In this document: piece by piece, positions 1-8,373 of the stretch | Position numbering within the stretch: the stretch's first letter is position 1 | Layout: every line of letters begins with the position of its first letter | NCBI GenBank assembly: GCA_947063855.1 | Contig: CAMSTW010000022.1 | Location: forward strand, 1 to 45,035 | Source of the DNA: an uncultured Dorea sp. | GTDB lineage: Bacteria > Bacillota > Clostridia > Lachnospirales > Lachnospiraceae | Direction of reading: 5' to 3' | DNA: 45,035 bases | The notes under the pieces: model-generated | Databases searched by the model: none | What the model saw: the letters and a program-made list of their open reading frames with translations, nothing else | Told to the model about the DNA's origin: nothing | Made by a program: the position numbers and the translations under genes

Positions 1-1
1 T

Positions 2-586
2 CACAACTTACTCTATTCTCCCCAGCATAGCTGGGGGATTAGCGATTTCATTTATGAGAACACAATTTTAAGTTGGTTGAAAGATATGATAAAGAAAGAG
101 GATTTCCATGATCTGTATCTGGCAATGGAAGAAGGAAATGCCCAGAGGATGACGGATATATTGAACAGCCAGCTTTTCCGGACCATCAGTTTCTACGATA
201 GTGCGGAAAACTTGCCCACAGGGAAAGCGACCACTAAGAGTTCTAAAAGACAGAACTCAAGTGTCTGCTTTTACCATGGCTTTCTGACGGGGATATTAAG
301 CCAGAGCGAGAATTATCTGGTGAAGTCTAACCGTGAATCAGGGAACGGTCGCTCTGATATCATGGTGAAGAGCCCTTCTCTGCGGGGACGGTCGTTTATT
401 TTGGAATTAAAGGTTTCGGATTCGATTGATGATTTGGAAACGGACGCTGGGAAAGCGTTACAGCAGATTTATGATAAAAAATATATGGAAGAATTGCGGC
501 AAGAAGGATATCGGAAGATTGATTGTTATGGGATATCGTTCTTCCGGAAAGATTGTGAAGTTCGGTTTGGCGGGCTGATCGATTGA
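2..586 (+). CDS. AAA-ATPase-like/PD-(D/E)XK nuclease-domain protein (DUF1703 family), C-terminal part
   Basis: The frame is open from the first base, with no stop before the TTG at 77, so this is the last 194 residues of a gene that begins outside the window. The C-terminal part carries the PD-(D/E)XK pattern: an Asp in GRSDIMVK followed by ELKV in [10 protein letters not shown], then an alpha-helical segment with [11 protein letters not shown]. This is typical of the nuclease domain that follows an AAA-ATPase-like domain in DUF1703 proteins, which are abundant in gut Firmicutes and Bacteroidetes and whose function is unknown. Oddity: 19 residues (nt 212-268, starting LPTGKATT) sit between SAEN and [10 protein letters not shown], where I remember family members reading ENFYHGFL without a gap. 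The insert contains a DNA hairpin. Whether the protein remains active cannot be judged. Confidence 0.8.
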   Translation, partial: HNLLYSPQHSWGISDFIYENTILSWLKDMIKKEDFHDLYLAMEEGNAQRMTDILNSQLFRTISFYDSAENLPTGKATTKSSKRQNSSVCFYHGFLTGILSQSENYLVKSNRESGNGRSDIMVKSPSLRGRSFILELKVSDSIDDLETDAGKALQQIYDKKYMEELRQEGYRKIDCYGISFFRKDCEVRFGGLID

Positions 587-618
587 TATCATTAAAGCGA
601 GATAATATTTGGATAACT

Positions 619-660
619 TATCTGCAGGATAGGAAAGAACCTATTCTGCAGATATTTTTA
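619..660 (+). terminator. Rho-independent terminator
   Basis: The arms TATCTGCAGGATAGG (619-633) and CCTATTCTGCAGATA (640-654) pair over 15 bp with one G-T wobble, followed by a T-rich run. It lies 33 bp after the stop of the DUF1703-type gene and fits transcription from it. Confidence 0.7.
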
Positions 661-681
661 TTGGTTGTCGTTCAATCATGC

Positions 682-709
682 GCCTGAAGACCTACAACTT
701 TCTTCAGGC
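682..709. terminator. Hairpin downstream of the EFR1 pseudogene
   Basis: The 9-bp arms GCCTGAAGA and TCTTCAGGC flank a 10-nt loop, just past the stop codon of the minus-strand EFR1 gene. There is no clear T run on either side, so termination is only a guess. Confidence 0.35.
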
Positions 710-720
710 TTCCGGCTGAT

Positions 721-1488
721 TTATGACAGAAATAATTCGTTCTTCTTATAATTGCTGCAGGCCTTTTTAAGTTTCATACTTCCGGCAGCAAGAAGTATCT
801 TGCTCACACTTCGGGCTTTCTGCGGACAGACAGCGATACAGCGCATACAGGAGATGCAGCTTTTTGTATCGGTGTTTGAAGGGTTAGCCGCGTTGATTGC
901 CTGAACAGGGCATTCTTTCGCGCAAAGCCCGCATCCAGTACAGGAATTCCCGGCCTGGGGTTTCATGGGAACGCCACTGTATTCCCGATAAGGGCGATTC
1001 CCCGGCAGGCTTAAATGGGCGGATAATGCGCCTGATTCTATCCTGGAACGGACTGTTTTGGCAAAATCTGCAAGTTCTTTTTCGTCTTGTGCATCAGGGC
1101 GTCCGGCGGCGAACTGGCGCATAATGGAGTGTTCCGCAATAGCGGCGACTGCGGCGACGCAGGAGAAACCTGCATCTGCTAATGTATCCTGTAATTCTGT
1201 GAAAGTATCATCATATGCCCGGTTTCCATAGACAACGATAAGGATTGCCAGGGCTTTCGCGCCTCTCATCTGAAGCAGCCTTGATACTGCGATAGCGGGA
1301 ACCCTCCCGCCGTAGGATGGAACGGATATAATACAGATATCTATTTCACAAAAGGAAAAACTGGAAAAATCTGTCTCGCAATTGGTAAGATCTATAAGGG
1401 TGCTTTCCGGGCAGAAGGATTTTATAAAAAGTTCAGCAGCTTTTCGCGTACCTCATGTGGGACTGAATGTAATATTGTAAACGGACAT
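721..1488 (-). pseudogene. EFR1-family flavodoxin/ferredoxin protein interrupted by TGA at codon 12
   Basis: Reading from ATG at 1488, preceded by an AAAGGAG ribosome binding site, gives MSVYNITFSPT, then TGA (1455-1453), then GTRKAAEL and an uninterrupted frame to 721: 255 codons in all, a normal length for EFR1 proteins. The N-terminal part is flavodoxin-like. FSPTGGT is the usual FMN phosphate-binding loop, so the TGA replaces a GGA Gly codon by one substitution. The C-terminal part holds two 4Fe-4S clusters of bacterial ferredoxin type, CTGCGLCAKECP near residue 183 and CISCMRCIAVCP near 211. Such proteins are presumed electron carriers. Restart at ATG 1269 would give a 182-aa product without the FMN loop, so the gene is probably inactive or relies on read-through. 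A promoter remains intact upstream. Confidence 0.85.
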
Positions 1489-1569
1489 GGTTGAATCTCC
1501 TTTCACTTACGCGCAGGATATTGTTTTGCTTCTATTACAGTGTATTTGCGTCATTTATTTGCTTTGACT

Positions 1570-1598
1570 ATTGTATCATGGAAAAAGGGTTCATTCAA
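1570..1598 (-). promoter_or_regulatory. Sigma-A type promoter of the EFR1 pseudogene
   Basis: On the minus strand TTGAAT and TACAAT are separated by 17 bp, about 80 bp upstream of the ATG at 1488. Confidence 0.55.
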
Positions 1599-1688
1599 TA
1601 TGGGATAAATAAAAAAGCGAATTAAAGTACATGGATAAGTTAACGATTCACTGCATAGAGTGTTAAGAATAATCAATGCAGGTGAGGT

Positions 1689-1844
1689 ATGGAAGAGCGA
1701 AAAGAGGGAGAAAGGAGCAGAAGAAGCATGAAGAAGATATTAAAGGAAGAACGGATTAAAGTCGCGCAGGTTACATACGGTGCCCGGGATCTCCGGGAGT
1801 GTATGGAATCTGTTGTCAGGATCCGGGCAGGAAGCCGGTTATAG
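1689..1844 (+). CDS. Small basic protein upstream of serine recombinase (51 aa)
   Basis: The ORF runs from ATG 1689 to TAG 1844 (51 aa), with an inner ATG at 1728 preceded by GGAG-type sequence (aaaggagcagaagaagc). The product from the inner start begins MKKILKEERIKVAQVTY and ends in IRAGSRL. It is Lys/Arg-rich, and I do not recognise a domain. It sits 54 bp before the recombinase start on the same strand. Small ORFs in this position are common beside clostridial large serine recombinases, and some may act as accessory or directionality factors; that role is only a guess here. It may also be a non-coding leader. Confidence 0.4.
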   Translation: MEERKEGERSRRSMKKILKEERIKVAQVTYGARDLRECMESVVRIRAGSRL

Positions 1845-1854
1845 TGTGTGAAGA

Positions 1855-1880
1855 AGAAGGCGCTGGATCCAGCGCCTTCT
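1855..1880. repeat. 26-bp perfect palindrome in recombinase leader
   Basis: The 13-bp arms AGAAGGCGCTGGA and TCCAGCGCCTTCT abut with no spacer (axis 1867/1868). It lies after the small ORF and ends about 8 bp before the recombinase ribosome binding site (AGGGGGAAG). In RNA it would fold as a stem capped by GATC. No T run follows, so it looks more like an operator or translational control hairpin than a terminator. Confidence 0.7.
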
Positions 1881-1898
1881 GCAGTCAGGGGGAAGTTT

Positions 1899-3488
1899 AT
1901 GGAAGAAAAAAATAGAGCCGTTCTCTATCTGCGGCTGTCGAAAGAGGACAAAGATAAACTGGACAAAGGGGATGACAGCGCAAGCATCCAGAATCAGCGG
2001 CTTCTGCTGACAGATTATGCCCTGCAGCATGATTTTCAGATTATGGATGTATATTCCGACGACGACGAGAGCGGATTATTTGATACAAGGCCGGGATTTG
2101 AGCGTATGATGACAGACGCCAAGCTTGGCAGGTTTGACGTCGTGATTGCAAAGTCCCAGTCCAGATTCTCAAGAAATATGGAGCATATAGAACGATATCT
2201 GCATCATGATTTCCCGAATCTGGGCATCCGGTTCATCGGTGTGGTTGACGGGGCGGATACGGCCAATACCGGCAATAAGAAATCCAGGCAGATCAATGGC
2301 CTGGTCAATGAATGGTACTGCGAAGACCTGTCTGCAAATATCAGGAGCGCGTTCAGGGCAAAGATGCGGGACGGGCAATATCTGGGCTCTTCCTGTCCTT
2401 ATGGCTATGTGAAGGACCTGGAAAACCATAACCATCTGATTATAGATGCGTATGCGGCAGATGTGGTCCGGCAGATTTATCATCTGTATCTGAAAGGGTA
2501 CGGAAAAGCAAAGATCGGACGCATCCTTACGGAGAAAGGAATCCCGATTCCTACTATATATAAGAGGGAAGTCCTGGGTATCAATTACCACAATTCCCAT
2601 GAACTTGAGACGACAAGAAGCTGGTCTTACCAGACGGTACATAATATATTAAATAATGAAGTATATCTTGGAAATACGGTGCAGAATAAGTATAACAATC
2701 TGTCGTATAAGGACAAGAAGCATATAAAGCAGCCCCGGGATCGCTGGATCAAGGTGGATGGTACACATGAGGCAGTCATTGATGCAGAGATGTTCAGAAA
2801 GGTACAGGAGAGGCAAAGGATCCGGACAAAGGAAGTGAACTCTAAGGGGGAGGCATCCGTATTCTCAGGCATCCTGTTCTGTGCGGACTGCAAACATGCA
2901 ATGGTACGGATGTATGAACGCAGGGGGAATCATAATTTTATCGGATATTGCTGTAAAACATACAAGACACAGGGAAAGAAGGTCTGTTCAAGTCATGCGG
3001 TGTATTACGAGCAGTTGAAAAAGGCCGTTCTGTATTCTATTAAGGAGGAAGCCAGGAAAATACTGACTCCTGATGATATTGAGTATCTGAATCAAATCAA
3101 ATATATTAGTAGTATCATAAAGAACCATCAATCACAGCTTGAATATTTGGATAAGGAAATTAAGCATAAGGAAGCATATAAGAAGAAAACATACCAGAAT
3201 TATATGGATGAGCTGATTTCAAAGGAAGAATATAAGTCATATGCCGGGGAATTTGAAACAGATATCCATAACCTGAAAGAGAGGGCAGAGAAACTCAGGG
3301 AAGAGATCAGGGAGCAGGACAGATTAGGCTTAGAATATGATGAATGGATGGAGAAATTCAAAAATTATATAGATGTGGACGAACTGACAAGGGAAATGGT
3401 GCTGGAGCTGATTGAGCGTATTGAAGTAAATGAAGACGGATCCATCAGTATTTGCTACAAGTTTAGGAATCCTATGCATGGCAATTGA
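1899..3488 (+). CDS. Large serine recombinase (site-specific integrase/resolvase type)
   Basis: Start chosen at ATG 1899 (529 aa), behind AGGGGGAAG; an in-frame GTG at 1848 lacks such a site and lies across the palindrome. The N-terminal resolvase domain has the nucleophile in LYLRLSKED (Ser14) and the VIAKSQSRFSRN segment. The central Recombinase domain includes NEWYCEDLSANIR and SCPYGYVKD. A zinc ribbon starts with CADC at 328-331 and continues with cysteines near 350-366. A long coiled coil follows, ending in a DUF4368-like tail (LIERIEVNEDGS). Such enzymes integrate and excise mobile elements using two short att sites. I could not locate its att sites. It may have mobilised the surrounding worn DNA, but no cargo boundary is proven. 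Confidence 0.93.
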   Translation: MEEKNRAVLYLRLSKEDKDKLDKGDDSASIQNQRLLLTDYALQHDFQIMDVYSDDDESGLFDTRPGFERMMTDAKLGRFDVVIAKSQSRFSRNMEHIERYLHHDFPNLGIRFIGVVDGADTANTGNKKSRQINGLVNEWYCEDLSANIRSAFRAKMRDGQYLGSSCPYGYVKDLENHNHLIIDAYAADVVRQIYHLYLKGYGKAKIGRILTEKGIPIPTIYKREVLGINYHNSHELETTRSWSYQTVHNILNNEVYLGNTVQNKYNNLSYKDKKHIKQPRDRWIKVDGTHEAVIDAEMFRKVQERQRIRTKEVNSKGEASVFSGILFCADCKHAMVRMYERRGNHNFIGYCCKTYKTQGKKVCSSHAVYYEQLKKAVLYSIKEEARKILTPDDIEYLNQIKYISSIIKNHQSQLEYLDKEIKHKEAYKKKTYQNYMDELISKEEYKSYAGEFETDIHNLKERAEKLREEIREQDRLGLEYDEWMEKFKNYIDVDELTREMVLELIERIEVNEDGSISICYKFRNPMHGN

Positions 3489-3618
3489 TCAAGACGAACG
3501 TATTGTTAATTGCCGGTGGCATTTCTTTATTAAGAGCCGATGTCAGCCCGTCATTTGAAAAGAAAGCACTGATTTGTAATAATGCTTAATAATTTTGTAA
3601 CAATTTGCCGTCCTGCAC

Positions 3619-3647
3619 TTGAAAAATATGGGAAATAATGTTAGAGT
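3619..3647 (+). promoter_or_regulatory. Possible promoter of the glucosaminidase gene
   Basis: TTGAAA and TAGAGT are separated by 17 bp, 57 bp upstream of the start codon. The -10 is weak. Nothing else is clear in the 215 bp between recombinase and glucosaminidase. Confidence 0.3.
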
Positions 3648-3703
3648 AGAGTAGTAACAAAAAGAACTATTACAAATTAATAAGGGGCAAAGGAGGAGTC
3701 AGA

Positions 3704-6268
3704 TTGCAAAGAGCAGGGAAATTCCTGATTCTTGTACTTCTTGTATGTCTGTGCACAGTATATGTGCCGGGCATAGAGAGTCAGGCAGAGGAGATGTCAG
3801 GGGAGCAGACATCTGCAAGTACGGGATTGGAAGATGAGAACCCTCAGCGTCTCGATGAGGTTACCGGTATGGATGAAGACGGTAATATCTTTGAGGTCGA
3901 AGAGACAGGGGGAGAGATCATTGATTCCGGGATCGCGGTGTACTCACGTGCGGTGTCTGTGAAGGTAGTGAATTTCAGGACCAAAGGCAATGCGGTTACG
4001 AACTATACGGAGTATTCGACGGGAACAGCCGGATACACCAACGGCGCTTATGGTGCGGACGCGGCGTATCTGGGAACGGACGGCAGCAAGGTTAAGTTCA
4101 TGCTGTCAGGCGTAGTAGGGGAAGTTGCGGCCAGCGAGGTACAGGTGGTTGATTTCTCAAGCGTTCAGTCTGTCAGCTGCTACAAGGCAGAGGATGGAAG
4201 GCTGCTTCACTATATCACACAGGATATGACGACGCCGGGACATGTGACGTCACTGGATAATGGCGGCGCGCCGTCGTATCTGCAGGGCGGGGTAACCTAT
4301 TACAGCTATGACGGACATTATTTTTACACGGATTACGGAACTATGCTGGATGATTACCAGAATAACACAAGAGCGAATTCTGTGAATCCGGGCAATCCAC
4401 ATTATAATTATTATCAATATCTGCCGTTCAGGAGTCGGACGGCCTATAGCGGGGCAGAGATCAACAGCTTGATAGACGGGAAGACCAAGTCTTCATCAAA
4501 ATTAAGAGGCACGGGAGATTATTTCGTAAACAGTCAGAATACATACGGCGTGAATGCCCTTGTTATGGCCGGGATTGCGGCCAATGAGAGTGGCTGGGGG
4601 ACAAGCAGCATCTGTCAGAACAAGAACAACCTGTTTGGCCTGAATGCAGTAGATTCTTCACCGGGGACCAGCGCCAATACCTATGCGAGCGTAGAAGAGT
4701 GCATCCGTCAGTTTGCAGATGGCTGGATGTCCAGAAAGTATCTGAAACCGGGCAACTGGGTTTATAACGGCGGTTTCCTTGGCAATAAGGCGAGCGGAGT
4801 GAATGTAAAGTATGCGTCCGATCCCTATTGGGGAGAAAAAGCGGCAAATATCATCTGGCGTCTGGACCAGAGTGGAGGAAGCCGGGATGCGAACGCCTAT
4901 ACCATAGGTATCAAGGATACCCTTGCGACCGGACATACCAGCGTGAATGTAAGAAGCGGAAGCAGCACGTCTAATCCGTCGCTGTACATGACGGGCAGTG
5001 CATCTAATTATGCCGTCCTGGTGCAGGATCCGGCCGCAGAGAATTCATTCTACAGGATACAGAGCGATGCAGTGCTGAATGCAGACCGTGGGTCTGTCAA
5101 CAAGGAGACAGGTAAATACGATTATGACAATATGTATGCGTATATATCCTCCAATTTTGTTACACTGGTCAATCAGGGCGGGACTGTGAATCCGCCTGCG
5201 CCGAAAGTGCTGGAATCTATTTCCATCAGCCAGCCGCCTGCACGGACAGAATATACAGCAGGCGAGACCTTTGATGCGTCAGGCATGGTCGTTATGGCAA
5301 AGTGGAATGACGGAACGGAGTCTGACGTGACGGCGGAAGTTACATACAGTACGGATGCGCTTTCGGAAGGAACGGGAAGTATTACGGTTTCCTATACGAA
5401 TGAAGGCGTTACCGTGACGGCAGACCAGGCGATCACAGTGAATACAGCAAAGCCTCCGGCAGGAAATGATACGCCTGTGGCAAAGAGGCTTGAGTCCATT
5501 TCCATCAGCCAGCCGCCAACACGGACGGAATATACGGCGGGCGAGACCTTTGACGCATCAGGCATGGTCGTTATGGCGAAGTGGAATGACGGAACGGAGT
5601 CTGACGTGACGGCGGAAGCTACATACAGTACAGACGCGCTTTCGGAAGGAACAGGAAGTATTACGGTTTCCTATACGAATGAAGGCGTTACAATGACAGC
5701 AGAGCAGGCGGTGAAAGTGAATGCGTCTGTGCCTGCAGACAACAACACGCCGACGGAGGGTACACCAGCGCCAGAGCAGCAGCCAACAGTCAGTACGCCG
5801 GCACCAGCACCGGAGCAGCAGCCAATAGTCAGTACGCCGGCATTAACACCAACGCCGGAACAGCAGCCGGCAGACAATGCGCCTGCGGCAACACAGCCGG
5901 CAGAGGGCACGCCAAAACAGGAACAGCAGCCGGAGGAATCGCAGCAGCCAACGGATACTACACCGGGTACGGATCCAAAACAGCCGGGAGAGACTTCATC
6001 GGAACCAGTTTACCAGTCAGCGGCGGATGCGGGTAAGACGTCAGATCAGAACGGTGCAGGACAGGCAGAAAATGGAAGTGGTAATACATCCGAAGCTTCG
6101 GGATCTTCGAATGCAGGACAGAATACATCAAATGAAAGCGCCCAGGCAAGGAAAGCGCCCAGGACAGGAGATGAAAGCAATCTTATACTGTGGAGTGTCC
6201 TTTTCGTACTCTCGGCGTCGGGAATGCTGTCTGTGATTCAAAGAAAAAGAGAATTGTGCAGACATTAG
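3704..6268 (+). CDS. Sortase-anchored cell-wall glucosaminidase with two Big_3-like repeats
   Basis: 854 aa from a TTG start directly behind an AAAGGAGGAGTC ribosome binding site. Residues 1-29 form a signal peptide ending near SQAEE. The glucosaminidase (FlgJ-like) domain lies at about 240-390, with the likely catalytic Glu294 in GIAANESGWG and the NKNNLFGL motif. Two near-identical bacterial Ig-like repeats (Big_3 type, ESISISQPP...) lie at about 501-585 and 593-675. A Pro/Gln/Thr-rich repetitive wall-spanning linker (APEQQP units) follows. The C-terminus is a sorting signal: APRTGD at about 818, a hydrophobic stretch and a KRKR-type tail. It presumably cleaves peptidoglycan glycan strands for growth or remodelling. 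The non-Leu sorting motif is usual in this bacterial family. The near identity of the two Ig repeats suggests recent internal duplication. Confidence 0.9.
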   Translation: MQRAGKFLILVLLVCLCTVYVPGIESQAEEMSGEQTSASTGLEDENPQRLDEVTGMDEDGNIFEVEETGGEIIDSGIAVYSRAVSVKVVNFRTKGNAVTNYTEYSTGTAGYTNGAYGADAAYLGTDGSKVKFMLSGVVGEVAASEVQVVDFSSVQSVSCYKAEDGRLLHYITQDMTTPGHVTSLDNGGAPSYLQGGVTYYSYDGHYFYTDYGTMLDDYQNNTRANSVNPGNPHYNYYQYLPFRSRTAYSGAEINSLIDGKTKSSSKLRGTGDYFVNSQNTYGVNALVMAGIAANESGWGTSSICQNKNNLFGLNAVDSSPGTSANTYASVEECIRQFADGWMSRKYLKPGNWVYNGGFLGNKASGVNVKYASDPYWGEKAANIIWRLDQSGGSRDANAYTIGIKDTLATGHTSVNVRSGSSTSNPSLYMTGSASNYAVLVQDPAAENSFYRIQSDAVLNADRGSVNKETGKYDYDNMYAYISSNFVTLVNQGGTVNPPAPKVLESISISQPPARTEYTAGETFDASGMVVMAKWNDGTESDVTAEVTYSTDALSEGTGSITVSYTNEGVTVTADQAITVNTAKPPAGNDTPVAKRLESISISQPPTRTEYTAGETFDASGMVVMAKWNDGTESDVTAEATYSTDALSEGTGSITVSYTNEGVTMTAEQAVKVNASVPADNNTPTEGTPAPEQQPTVSTPAPAPEQQPIVSTPALTPTPEQQPADNAPAATQPAEGTPKQEQQPEESQQPTDTTPGTDPKQPGETSSEPVYQSAADAGKTSDQNGAGQAENGSGNTSEASGSSNAGQNTSNESAQARKAPRTGDESNLILWSVLFVLSASGMLSVIQRKRELCRH

Positions 6269-6280
6269 GCAGAATAAATA

Positions 6281-6318
6281 AAACTGTCGGAAAATAAATT
6301 GTTTTCCGGCAGTTTTCT
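6281..6318 (+). terminator. Rho-independent terminator after the glucosaminidase gene
   Basis: The 14-bp arms AAACTGTCGGAAAA (6281-6294) and TTTTCCGGCAGTTT (6302-6315) pair with one wobble and end in a T run. The stem begins 12 bp after the stop codon. Confidence 0.8.
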
Positions 6319-6389
6319 ATCCAATCATAGGTTGAAAGTGACCTTTCAGACACAGTAAGCATACATTTAGGTGATGTCTACCATTTCTA

Positions 6390-7187
6390 AACGACGCATG
6401 TGTGGCAATGGCAGAGCACATCTGCGGAAATGAAGAGGAATTCGTGGCACAGATGAATAAGCGGGCGGAAGGTCTCGGAATGACGAATACACAGTTTGTC
6501 AATTGTAATGGGCTGGACGCGGAGGGACATCTGACAACCGCAAGAGATATTGCACTGATGTCACGTGAGCTGATCACAAAGTATCCGCAGATCCATGATT
6601 ATTGTACAATATGGATGGAGAATATCACCCATACGACGAAGAAGGGAACCTCGGAGTTTGGACTGACGAACACGAATAAGCTTATCCGGCAGTATGAATA
6701 TGCCACCGGCCTTAAGACAGGTTCCACCAGTAAGGCGAAGTTCTGCTTATCGGCGACGGCGAAGAAGGACGATACGGAGCTGGTTGCTGTTGTCATGGCG
6801 GCCGACGACAGCAAAGCGCGGGTACGGGACGCAGTTGCACTCTGCAATTATGGATTTGGAAAATGCAATAAATACCAGGAGGATGCGGTAAAGCCCTTAA
6901 AGCCTGTGAAGCTTTCGAAAGGCGTGAAGGAGAAAATCAAGGTTGCACAGGAAGAACCTTTTACATATGTCGACACGACAGGGGCTGACTTAAAGGGGAT
7001 GAAGCGGGAAGTGTCGATCAAGAAGAAGCTGAACGCTCCGGTGAAGAAGGGGGATAAAGTAGGCGAGGTAAAGTATTTCCTGAATGATAAAGAGGTCGGG
7101 AGCCGGAATGTTGTCGCGGCTGAGTCGGTGAAGCGGATCAACTATCAGAGTGCGGTGGTCGATACGCTTAAGAAGTGGCTGCTGTGA
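6390..7187 (+). pseudogene. D-alanyl-D-alanine carboxypeptidase (PBP5/DacF type), 5' half missing
   Basis: The recognisable protein starts abruptly at NDACVAMAEHICG, which is where the second active-site motif (SxN, usually S-G/A-N-D-A) belongs. The codon before is CTA and an in-frame TGA lies at 6372. The signal peptide, the SxxK serine and the Ser of SxN are therefore absent. The remaining part is normal: YATGLKTGSTSKA (KTG motif), then the C-terminal beta-rich PBP5 domain and a short amphipathic tail. A GTG at 6402 allows a 261-aa ORF but no functional peptidase. Breakpoint near 6385-6390. The 5' half is not elsewhere in the window. Deletion or insertion linked to the neighbouring recombinase region is plausible but not shown. 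Confidence 0.88.
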
Positions 7188-7235
7188 TGGATATGGATTA
7201 GAAATTATTATACGACAGGAGAGAGGTGAGATTCC

Positions 7236-8120
7236 GTGCAGTCTATCAGGATCCGGACAGATGAGAATCAGCGGGAATTACTGGAGCATGGAACGATGCA
7301 GTTTCCACTGACAGTCACGCATGACCATCTGAATGATTACTATGAGAGATATGTTTGCTGTCATTGGCATGAGGAGTTGGAGATACCGGTCATTGTTCAT
7401 GGTAAGATTCGTTATCAGGTAAAGAAGCATTCTTTTGATCTGAATCCAGGAGACGGGATTGTGATTAATTCGCGTGTGCCGCATACGATTATGCCCTTGG
7501 GAGATGAGGAACCGGTTATATTAACGACTATATTTTCCCCGTCTTTGCTGTACGGGACACCGGCCAGCGCCATCTATCAGAATCTTCTGAGTCCTTATAT
7601 GAATACGCCTGAGCTTGCGGGGATACTGCTGCAAGAGCACGAAGTGGAGACGATGAAAGAGATAGATGCGTTATATCAGGAAGCGGCTCTTGGAGTAGAG
7701 CTTCGGATTAAGGGGATGTTATGTAATCTGTTCTATGACTTACTTTCCAGGCGCAGATACATGCTGTCGCCGGTAAAAGCATCAAAAGAAGAATCGCTTT
7801 CAAGGCTCCGGATACTTCTGGATGCGATTCATGAGAATTATGCACAGCAGCTGTCGCTTACGGAACTGGCATCAAAGATATCCGTCTCAAAGGAAGGATG
7901 CTGCCGGTTCTTTAAGAGTATGACAGGGAAGACGATTTCCCAGTATCTGGAGGACTACCGGGTATCCCAGGGGATTCTGCTTCTTCAGGAGGAGCAGTAT
8001 TCGATCATGCAGGTCTCTTATCTGGTCGGATTCGGGAATCCGGGACGGTTCTCAGCTGCGTTTGCCAGACGGATGAACTGTACGCCAAGCCAGTATCGTA
8101 AGAAGATGAAGGATATGTAG
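7236..8120 (+). CDS. AraC-family transcriptional regulator with N-terminal cupin domain
   Basis: 294 aa from GTG 7236 behind GAGAGGTGAG. Residues about 20-120 form a cupin sensor domain (CHWHEELEIPVIVHGKIRYQ, NPGDGIVINSRVPH). The last 100 residues carry two helix-turn-helix motifs of AraC type (LSLTELASKISVSKEG, and ISQYLEDYRVSQGILLL followed by VGFGNPGRFSAAF with CTPSQYRK). It likely responds to a small ligand, often a sugar. Before the mobile element inserted, it converged on the ABC permease gene whose 3' end begins 38 bp downstream, so it might have controlled another, lost locus. No operator was recognised. Confidence 0.93.
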   Translation: MQSIRIRTDENQRELLEHGTMQFPLTVTHDHLNDYYERYVCCHWHEELEIPVIVHGKIRYQVKKHSFDLNPGDGIVINSRVPHTIMPLGDEEPVILTTIFSPSLLYGTPASAIYQNLLSPYMNTPELAGILLQEHEVETMKEIDALYQEAALGVELRIKGMLCNLFYDLLSRRRYMLSPVKASKEESLSRLRILLDAIHENYAQQLSLTELASKISVSKEGCCRFFKSMTGKTISQYLEDYRVSQGILLLQEEQYSIMQVSYLVGFGNPGRFSAAFARRMNCTPSQYRKKMKDM

Positions 8121-8121
8121 C

Positions 8122-8145
8122 CAGGAGGTGCTTTTGCATCTCCTG
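8122..8145. terminator. Hairpin between convergent araC-type gene and permease fragment
   Basis: The 10-bp arms CAGGAGGTGC and GCATCTCCTG with a TTTT loop start 2 bp after the regulator stop codon. It could serve both converging genes. No long T run follows. Confidence 0.45.
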
Positions 8146-8157
8146 ATATGTTATGGG

Positions 8158-8263
8158 TCAAAAACGGCGCGTACACCATTTTTCGAGAAGGCTGATCAGA
8201 GAGTACAGGATGGTTGCCATAATGCATAGAAGAACGATGCTCATCAGGAGCCAATCCATTTTA
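8158..8263 (-). pseudogene. ABC transporter permease, 3' fragment (left of mobile element)
   Basis: Reading the minus strand into the stop at 8158 gives KMDWLLMSIVLLCIMATILY followed by SLISLLEKWCTRRF, the usual last membrane helix and basic tail of SsuC/ThiX-type permeases. It continues exactly where the permease at 18561-19252 loses similarity (SSQVF). Joining 18561-19252 with 8158-8263 gives 798 nt, divisible by three, reading SSQVFKMDWLL without a break. This is the displaced end of that gene, separated from it by the inserted element. Confidence 0.9.
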
Positions 8264-8295
8264 AACAGGTGAGAAGGCGTTCTGATACGGTGTGA
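8264..8295. repeat. attL: AA core plus left 30-bp inverted terminal arm
   Basis: The 2-bp core AA is at 8264-8265. The arm at 8266-8295 begins CAGGTGAGAAGGC and ends GGTGTGA. Inverted, it matches the arm at 18531-18560 in about 24 of 30 positions. Inward-facing matching arms fit the two halves of a serine-integrase attP. Confidence 0.8.
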
Positions 8296-8373
8296 TATCG
8301 TTTGATTTTGTTTGGGTGATTGAAATGCCCCATCTGGCCGGAGCCGGATGGAGCGCTGATGATTATGTCAGGG

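Noticed and set aside
1453-1455. TGA in the EFR1 gene as a selenocysteine codon
   Set aside because: A glycine is expected there, and the sequence after the TGA gives only a weak AAAAG/CTTTT stem without bacterial SECIS features.
3485-3583. Open frame right after the recombinase reading KTNVLLIAGGISLLRADVSP, possibly the end of a disrupted gene
   Set aside because: About 32 codons without a stop can occur by chance and I do not recognise the protein.
1490-6390. A second complete element bounded at 6390 and driven by the recombinase at 1899
   Set aside because: The 5' half of the carboxypeptidase gene and matching att-like ends were not found in the window, so limits cannot be set.
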